A stretch of DNA of 11,475 nucleotides from the NCBI GenBank assembly GCA_036961345.1, contig JBALVT010000144.1, positions 1 to 11,475 of the forward strand, given 5' to 3'. The position numbers were made by a program, and so were the translations under genes. Under the pieces are notes generated by a model that was given only the letters and a program-made list of their open reading frames with translations, was not told where the DNA came from and ran no database searches. Positions 6,134 through 11,475 of this stretch are shown here, piece after piece (positions within the stretch are counted from its first letter, which is position 1; each line of letters opens with the position of its first letter). Source of the stretch: JBALVT01 sp036961345. Its GTDB lineage: Bacteria; Pseudomonadota; Gammaproteobacteria; Pseudomonadales; Halieaceae.

Positions 6134-7252
6134 ATGAAACAAACCCATAGACTGCATCGCTCTAGACAATCCACAATAATCGGTATCGCATTGGCCATCG
6201 GGTTTACAACAGCGCTAAGCGCCGCACTCTACGCAAGGGCCAATACTCCTGTAAAAAACCATACACTGCCACTCCCTGTGGCTGCTGAGGAATTCATTGA
6301 AATGTCTGGGTATGAACACCCGACATCATATCTGGGACTGGTACAGGCTGGACGAAAATCCGATATAGGTTTCGAGCTATCAGGCCTGGTGGCAAATCTC
6401 CATGTAAGCGAAGGGTCTGTTGTAGAACGTGGCGAAATTCTCGGTGAGCTCGACAATGAAAAGCTTCAGGCCATGCATCGGGCTGCAGCTGCCGACCTAA
6501 AGCGGGTTGAAGCTGAGCTGGAGTTGGCCAAACTCAAAGAAAAACGCCATCAGGACCTGCAAAAAACTGGCGCTGTGTCACGGGAGGCCCATGATGAAAG
6601 CCGCCTGCGATCAATGGCGCTGGCGGCCCAATCCGATGTTGTGCAGGCGCAACTGGAGGCCATAGAGATCGATTTGCGCAAAACCCTCATCCGCGCGCCG
6701 TACGCAGGGATGGTGTCCGAACACTATATCGATATTGGAACAGTGGTTGCGGCGGGAACTCCCATTCTGCGACTGGTGGAAACCACCAGTAAAGAGGCGC
6801 ACATAGGCATACCTGTAACTCAATCTGAGACATTATCCACTGGCGAGAAATACCGTTTGACGATCCGCGGAGAGTTGCTTGATGCCCGTTTGCTAGCCCT
6901 GAGACCCGATGTCAACTCGAGCACTCGCGCCGTAACTGCAGTATTCGCTATACCCCCGGGCGTTTCCGCATTGGATGGCGAGCCCACAACCATGCACCTC
7001 ACCGAATCTGTCGCTGAACCGGGTGGCTGGCTACCGCTTTCTGCGCTCCTGGAAGGGGAACGAGGTGCCTGGATCGTGCTCAAGATAGTGGCCTCATCCA
7101 ATGGCCAGCACACCCTGCGTGAAGCTGTTGAAGTCCTGGAGGTACAAAATGATAACGCCTTTGTACGAGGGACAATTGCCAACGGCGATATCGTAGTGGC
7201 CAATGGTGTGCACAAGGTGACACCCGGCGCGGCCGTTGTGGTGGTGAACTAA
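6134..7252 (+). CDS. RND efflux periplasmic adaptor (HlyD/MFP family)
   Basis: A 372-residue membrane fusion protein that links an RND pump to an outer-membrane channel. A single hydrophobic segment (about residues 14-33) acts as a membrane anchor or uncleaved signal; there is no lipobox cysteine, so it is probably not a lipoprotein. The first lipoyl half is at about 70-108 (QAGRKSDIGFELSG ... EGSVVERGEILGELD), an alpha-helical hairpin at about 110-182, and the second lipoyl half at 184-215 (LIRAPYAGMVSEHYIDIGTVVAAGTPI). Beta-barrel and membrane-proximal domains follow to the end. The ribosome site is weak (GGAAG, about 10 nt upstream). The gene ends 1 nt before the permease ATG. The substrate cannot be told from sequence. 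Confidence 0.93.
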   Translation: MKQTHRLHRSRQSTIIGIALAIGFTTALSAALYARANTPVKNHTLPLPVAAEEFIEMSGYEHPTSYLGLVQAGRKSDIGFELSGLVANLHVSEGSVVERGEILGELDNEKLQAMHRAAAADLKRVEAELELAKLKEKRHQDLQKTGAVSREAHDESRLRSMALAAQSDVVQAQLEAIEIDLRKTLIRAPYAGMVSEHYIDIGTVVAAGTPILRLVETTSKEAHIGIPVTQSETLSTGEKYRLTIRGELLDARLLALRPDVNSSTRAVTAVFAIPPGVSALDGEPTTMHLTESVAEPGGWLPLSALLEGERGAWIVLKIVASSNGQHTLREAVEVLEVQNDNAFVRGTIANGDIVVANGVHKVTPGAAVVVVN

Positions 7253-7253
7253 G

Positions 7254-10200
7254 ATGCTGGCCCGCGTTTTCTATACCCACGCCCGCTACTTTTACCTTTT
7301 TGCTATGGTCATTGTACTGGTAGGCATCGCCAGTTTCAATTCGATCGCCAAACAGGAAGACCCCACAATCACCAACTTTGTGGCCGCTGTAACCACTGTT
7401 TTCCCAGGCGCTACTCCAAATCGTGTTGAAGCCTTGGTCACCAGACCGCTGGAAGATCATCTGCGAAAGATCCCCGAAATCGACGAGATCAACTCAACCT
7501 CAAATACCGGCATCTCTTTCCTTAATATAAAGCTCAAAGAAACACTTGATGACCAGGAACTGGAGCGCACCTGGTCTGAAATTCGCGACGCCCTGGGCGA
7601 AGCCGCCACACAGTTTCCAGTTGGCGCTATGGACCCTGTTTTCGATGATGATCGCCTATCCTCCTACACCACTCTGATCGCAATGACTTCCAGGGAGGGC
7701 GTTGATGCACCGCTGTCGCTGATTCATCGCTTCGCCCAGGAATTTGCCGATCGGGCCCGCAATGTCCCCGGAACGAGGCTGGTGGATCTTTACGGCGAAC
7801 CGGCGGAAGAATACCGACTGGACATCGACGAGAGCGCAATGATCGCGCGAGGACTCAGTGTTCAAAAAATCGCCGCCGCACTCAAGGCAGCAGACCCAAG
7901 GGTATCCTCAGGGCGCGCATCCGGCCCCGGTGCAGATATGCTGATAGAAGTTTCAGGTGAGTTTGATTCGCTCGCCCGCATCCGGGAAGTGATTGTGCTA
8001 ACAACCACCGATGGCAGCAATACACGCATTGGCGATATCGCCAATATTTATAAGGCGCAGCTTACCCCCCCGAAAAGTATTGTTCTCACCCAGGGCCAAC
8101 AAGGAATATTGATTGGCGTAACCATGGAAGACGACCTTCAGGTAGGCCGGTGGAGCAAATCTTTCGCCAGCTTTGTTGACGAATTTCGCGAGACAGCACC
8201 GGCGGGAATACTCATAGAAACCACCTACGATCAGAGTTCCTATACAACCGAACGCTTAATGAGCGTCAGTAAAAATCTTGCACTGGGTGTGGTTCTGGTA
8301 GTGCTTGTTTTACTCTTCACCATGGGCTGGCGAGCCGCTATCGTCGTTGCCGTGATTCTACCCCTGTGTGGGCTGGCATCCCTGGCAGTGTTGGACTTGA
8401 TGGGCATGGCAATACATCAAATGTCAGTGACGGGCCTTATTGTTGCACTGGGTTTATTGGTCGACGGCTCCATCGTCATGACCGATGAAGTCCGCAAAAA
8501 TCTAGCCAAGGGGCGCACACCCATCGATTCGATTGCGGCCTCGGTCAATCGACTCAGAGCTCCCCTGCTCGCCTCTGCGGCCACTACCATTCTTGCTTTC
8601 ATGCCCATGGCGATACTACCCGGCCCGTCCGGCGATTTTATGGGTTCGATTGCGATATCGGTCGTTGTCATGTTAGGTGCATCCTCAATACTCGCGCTAA
8701 CATTCACGCCGGTTCTGGCCGCCTGGTTACTACCTCAAGGGCTAAACTCACAATCGCGCTGGTGGGTTAACGGCGTTAATAGTGGAGCAATGGGCGAGCG
8801 ACTCAACCGATCACTGGACTGGTCATTGCGAAACCCCATTGCTGCTATTGCCCTGGCTCTGGCACTGCCTGTCACTGGTTTTATTGCTTTCCCAACACTC
8901 ACGGCACAGTTTTTCCCAGGCACCGACCGCGACCAGATGTATATCCAGGTAAAGCTACCCGACGGCCGCTCGATATACGACACCCATGAGCTGGTGAAAA
9001 GACTGGACGACAGATTGCGCGAAGAGCCGCTGATCCGGCGGGTTGACTGGACAATTGGAGAAAGCGCACCGGCATTTTATTACAACATGTACCGCTCCAG
9101 GGAGGGCATAGCCAGCTGGGCCGAAGCGCTCATTCTAACCACGGATGAAAATCAAACAGACCAGTTGATTCGAGATTTGCAACTTGAGCTAAATACCCTA
9201 TTCCCGGAGGCGCGCGTTATTGTCCGCGGCATGGACCAGGGGCCCCCGGTTTTTGCGCCGCTGGAAATCGAATTGTACGGACCAAACCTGACCGTTTTAA
9301 AGACGCTCGGAGAGCAGTTTCGGAGTCGACTAGAACGACTGCCCGACGTCACCCAGACCGCGGCCAGCTTATCCAGCGGCGCGCCAAAAATGGTTTTTAA
9401 GCTCGACCAGGATAAACTTCGACTCTCCGGGTTACAGCTAACCGACGTCGCCGATACACTGGATGCCAATCTTCGCGGTCGCCTGGGCGGAGAAGTTCTT
9501 GAGGGCACCGAGCGACTTCCCGTGCGAGTAAGACTTGCAGAGACGGCCTGGTCGACCCCCGACCAAATCGCCAGTATGCGTATTCCGCTTCCCGGCAATG
9601 CGCACGATGGGAACACATTGAACTCCGCGGTATCGCTCGCGACGTTGGGCACCGCAGAATGGGTGCCCTCCAGCAGCCCCATTTCTCGATTCAACGGCGA
9701 GAGAATCAACAAAGTGCAGGCTTATCTTACGCGCGGGATTTTACCCGAGGAGGCCTTAAAACTACTGCGGGCGGATCTTGCCGCCAATCCAATACCGCTG
9801 CCCCAGGGCTACCGCTTTAAATTTGGCGGGGATTCAGACACCCGGGCCACTGTTGTCGACCAGATTATGGCACCTTTGGGACTCATTATTTCAGCGCTTC
9901 TGGCCACTATCGTTCTCACCTTTAATTCCTGGCGACTATCAGCGGTGGCCTTTCTTGTGTGTATCTGCTCACTGGGCCTTAGCCTGTTAGCGCTGGCTAT
10001 TTTTCGCTACCCCTTTGGCGTACAAGCGATGATCGGCGTGATTGGTTCCATCGGCGTCTCCATCAATGCCGCCATTATTATTATGACCGCCTTACAACGC
10101 GATGAGGCCGCCATGCGCGGCAGCCTATACGCTATACGCAACGTGGTAATGGATTCCAGTCGACATATCGTCTCTACGACAGTGACGACGTTTGGCGGGT

Positions 10201-10403
10201 TTCTTCCGCTTATTCTGGAAGGCAGTCAGTTTTGGCCGCCCTTTGCCATGGCTATCGCCGGGGGTGTGTTACTCTCCACAATAGTCTCGTTTTTTCTCGT
10301 GCCGCCAATGTTTGCACTTATTAATCGCAGCAAACATCTCAGGGCACCACGCACTTTAAACTTAACATCAATCAGTGAAGACCAAAGGGAACTTGCCAGT
10401 TAG
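7254..10403 (+). CDS. RND efflux transporter permease
   Basis: A 1049-residue inner-membrane antiporter of the AcrB/HAE-like RND superfamily, the usual size. The N-terminal membrane helix (about 12-30) is followed by a large periplasmic loop starting PTITNFVAAVTTVFPGATPNRVE, then membrane helices 2-6 (about 335-490), helix 7 (about 530), a second periplasmic loop, and helices 8-12 (about 870-1025). The duplicated RND plan is clear. In helix 4 the motif is LLVDGSIVM: D404 is kept, but the second aspartate of AcrB (D408) is G405 here. In helix 10, GVSINAAII has N938 where AcrB has K940. The ATG is 1 nt after the adaptor stop, so translation is coupled. No outer-membrane partner is nearby; a TolC-type channel is presumably encoded elsewhere. 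Substrate unknown. Confidence 0.93.
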   Translation: MLARVFYTHARYFYLFAMVIVLVGIASFNSIAKQEDPTITNFVAAVTTVFPGATPNRVEALVTRPLEDHLRKIPEIDEINSTSNTGISFLNIKLKETLDDQELERTWSEIRDALGEAATQFPVGAMDPVFDDDRLSSYTTLIAMTSREGVDAPLSLIHRFAQEFADRARNVPGTRLVDLYGEPAEEYRLDIDESAMIARGLSVQKIAAALKAADPRVSSGRASGPGADMLIEVSGEFDSLARIREVIVLTTTDGSNTRIGDIANIYKAQLTPPKSIVLTQGQQGILIGVTMEDDLQVGRWSKSFASFVDEFRETAPAGILIETTYDQSSYTTERLMSVSKNLALGVVLVVLVLLFTMGWRAAIVVAVILPLCGLASLAVLDLMGMAIHQMSVTGLIVALGLLVDGSIVMTDEVRKNLAKGRTPIDSIAASVNRLRAPLLASAATTILAFMPMAILPGPSGDFMGSIAISVVVMLGASSILALTFTPVLAAWLLPQGLNSQSRWWVNGVNSGAMGERLNRSLDWSLRNPIAAIALALALPVTGFIAFPTLTAQFFPGTDRDQMYIQVKLPDGRSIYDTHELVKRLDDRLREEPLIRRVDWTIGESAPAFYYNMYRSREGIASWAEALILTTDENQTDQLIRDLQLELNTLFPEARVIVRGMDQGPPVFAPLEIELYGPNLTVLKTLGEQFRSRLERLPDVTQTAASLSSGAPKMVFKLDQDKLRLSGLQLTDVADTLDANLRGRLGGEVLEGTERLPVRVRLAETAWSTPDQIASMRIPLPGNAHDGNTLNSAVSLATLGTAEWVPSSSPISRFNGERINKVQAYLTRGILPEEALKLLRADLAANPIPLPQGYRFKFGGDSDTRATVVDQIMAPLGLIISALLATIVLTFNSWRLSAVAFLVCICSLGLSLLALAIFRYPFGVQAMIGVIGSIGVSINAAIIIMTALQRDEAAMRGSLYAIRNVVMDSSRHIVSTTVTTFGGFLPLILEGSQFWPPFAMAIAGGVLLSTIVSFFLVPPMFALINRSKHLRAPRTLNLTSISEDQRELAS

Positions 10404-10407
10404 CAAC

Positions 10408-11031
10408 ATGAATAATAAAGCAGAAAAATGTAATAGTTATCATCATGGAAACCTGCACGATGCTTTGATAATCGCTGCTGCAAGCCTTATTGAGGAAAGC
10501 GGATCGACAGATTTCGCCATGATAGACGCGGCCAGAGTAGCAGGCGTAAGCAGTGCCGCCCCCTACCGACACTTCAAAGATAAGGAAGCGTTACTGGAAG
10601 CAGTCTGCCGGGTGGCGTTTATGGCGTTGTCTGCATCGTCGGAAACCACCGCGGCAAAACATACTCCTGGAAGCGCTGAGCGTATCGTCGCCCTGGGCCA
10701 GGATTATGTTCGCTTCGTGACAGGCCACCCCCAATACTATGATCTTATGTGGGGCAAAGTTGGAAGACAGGCAATGGAATCACCCCAGGTGAATCTTCAG
10801 TCCTCCGGCTTTTATGTGCTTTCAGGTGCTGTTCAGGACTGGTGTAAGGTCAAGGGAATAACAAATACCGACCCTATAGATCTGGCGACCAAACTGTGGG
10901 CGATGGTGCACGGTCTCAGCGGATTAGCGATAAACCACCTGGTAGAGAAATTTTTGCCTAACGTTGATATAAATTCAATGGTAGAGAGCAGTTGCCACAC
11001 GTTTTTGGAGGGGCTGGAAAAACAAGCCTAA
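10408..11031 (+). CDS. TetR-family transcriptional regulator (WHG C-terminal domain)
   Basis: A 207-residue TetR-type repressor. The N-terminal DNA-binding domain starts at YHHGNLHDALIIAAASLIEESG and includes the helix-turn-helix at about 38-58 (DAARVAGVSSAAPYRHFKDKEALLEAV). The C-terminal ligand domain ends with LWAMVHGLSGLAI, the W-x-x-HG signature of the WHG (TetR_C_33) group. The ATG at 10408 lies 4 nt after the permease stop. A GTG at 10375 in the same frame would add 11 residues and overlap the permease by 29 nt; neither start has a strong ribosome site, so coupling is likely. As the last gene of the operon it most likely represses it through the dyad at 6073-6112 and is released by a ligand, probably a pump substrate. 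That circuit is inferred. Confidence 0.92.
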   Translation: MNNKAEKCNSYHHGNLHDALIIAAASLIEESGSTDFAMIDAARVAGVSSAAPYRHFKDKEALLEAVCRVAFMALSASSETTAAKHTPGSAERIVALGQDYVRFVTGHPQYYDLMWGKVGRQAMESPQVNLQSSGFYVLSGAVQDWCKVKGITNTDPIDLATKLWAMVHGLSGLAINHLVEKFLPNVDINSMVESSCHTFLEGLEKQA

Positions 11032-11078
11032 GACAACTCTTACACAGCGCCCGTAAAAACGCGCTTCCAAATAGCACA
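11032..11078. other. Convergent intergenic spacer
   Basis: Forty-seven bases separate the stops of the TetR gene and the Lrp gene. A weak inverted repeat AGCGC / GCGCT (11046-11050 and 11061-11065) is present with a 10-nt loop, but no run of T follows it on either strand. I see no convincing terminator. Confidence 0.4.
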
Positions 11079-11475
11079 CTAAAGCGGCAATTCAGTTGTG
11101 TACTTAATTTCTTCCATCACAAAACCCGATGTCACATCAAATAAATCTGCCCTGATTAGCTCCTTGTAAAGCCTGTCATAGTCGGGCATATCACTGACGA
11201 TCGCCTTGAGAAGATAATCAGCCTCTCCACCCATGCGATAAACCTCAAGAATGCCGGGAATCCCTTCCACAACGGTTTTAAACTTCTTGGCCCACTTTTC
11301 GTTGTGCTGATTGGTTTTAATGGAGATAAAGACTGTCAGCGACAAATCCAGCGCAGCGGCATCCAACAGGGTCACCCGGGATCGAATAACGCCGTCTTTC
11401 TCCAGTTTCTGAATACGTCGCCAACAGGCAGATTTAGAAACACCAACGATCTGCGCCAAATCTCCAACCGACAAA
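11079..11475 (-). CDS. Lrp/AsnC family regulator (N-terminus beyond window)
   Basis: About 131 residues are visible; the start lies past the right edge and roughly 20-25 N-terminal residues are missing, judged from the usual 150-160. What remains is the end of the winged helix-turn-helix (SVGDLAQIVGVSKSACWRRIQKLEKDGVI) and a full RAM ligand-binding/oligomerisation domain from about LSLTVFISIKT to the end, with the PGILEVYRMGGEADYLLKAIVSD core. These proteins sense amino acids or related metabolites and act locally or globally. The TTG at 11474 is not the true start. It converges with the TetR gene with 47 nt between their stops. Its target, often a divergent neighbour, lies outside the window. 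Confidence 0.92.
   Translation of the reverse strand, partial: LSVGDLAQIVGVSKSACWRRIQKLEKDGVIRSRVTLLDAAALDLSLTVFISIKTNQHNEKWAKKFKTVVEGIPGILEVYRMGGEADYLLKAIVSDMPDYDRLYKELIRADLFDVTSGFVMEEIKYTTELPL

Noticed and set aside
9152..9712. Minus-strand 186-residue open frame inside the RND permease
   Set aside because: It lies fully within a well-supported coding gene on the other strand and is Ser/Arg-rich without any family signal.
10362..10368. TTAACAT half-site near the end of the permease, resembling the operator half-site
   Set aside because: A single 7-base match without dyad symmetry in an A/T-rich stretch is expected by chance.
11046..11065. Possible terminator between the TetR and Lrp genes
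   Set aside because: Only a 5-bp stem with a 10-nt loop and no T-run on either strand; too weak to call.
1..11475. Mobile elements, CRISPR arrays, tRNA genes or attachment sites
   Set aside because: I looked for transposase-like proteins, spaced direct repeats and tRNA motifs on both strands and saw none; the gene order is typical chromosomal core plus an efflux operon.

Overview
The window looks like chromosomal DNA of a gammaproteobacterium, probably a marine or free-living non-enteric lineage. The evidence is the gene order ffs-dnaX-ybaB-recR-rnd-ycgL-ycgN, the presence of the gammaproteobacterial families YcgL (UPF0745) and YcgN (UPF0260), and a short 4.5S-type SRP RNA directly upstream of dnaX. 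I cannot assign a genus from sequence alone.

Left part (1-6044, all on the minus strand). Read in transcription order, it begins with a promoter at about 6016-6044 and the SRP RNA (5871-5983). Then come dnaX (clamp-loader tau/gamma), ybaB/ebfC, recR, rnd (RNase D), ycgL, ycgN, a small unknown membrane protein, and a secreted von Willebrand factor A (VWA) protein that runs off the left edge. Gaps between the protein genes are short (3-46 nt) or are overlaps (GTGA between rnd and ycgL, 11 nt between ycgL and ycgN). I see no convincing terminator, so this is probably one long replication/repair/RNA-processing operon with two uncharacterised envelope genes at its end. Three genes (rnd, ycgL, the membrane protein) start with GTG.

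Middle and right part (6064-11031, plus strand). A divergent promoter with a large two-part inverted repeat precedes an RND efflux operon: periplasmic adaptor (6134-7252), RND permease (7254-10403) and a TetR/WHG-type repressor (about 10408-11031). The dyad overlaps the predicted -10 element, so the repressor encoded at the operon's end plausibly controls it by negative feedback. No outer-membrane channel gene is present. The last gene (11079-11475, minus) is an Lrp/AsnC regulator missing its N-terminus at the window edge.

Main points of interest. (1) dnaX carries a complete E. coli-like -1 programmed frameshift signal (in-frame A AAA AAG, upstream Shine-Dalgarno-like GGGAGG, downstream 7-bp hairpin, -1-frame stop after two codons), predicting a 396-residue gamma beside the 584-residue tau. 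(2) The composite operator at 6073-6112 is symmetric around a single centre. (3) The RND permease appears to keep only one of the two TM4 aspartates and lacks the TM10 lysine of the AcrB proton relay. (4) The membrane protein and the VWA protein form an uncharacterised pair.
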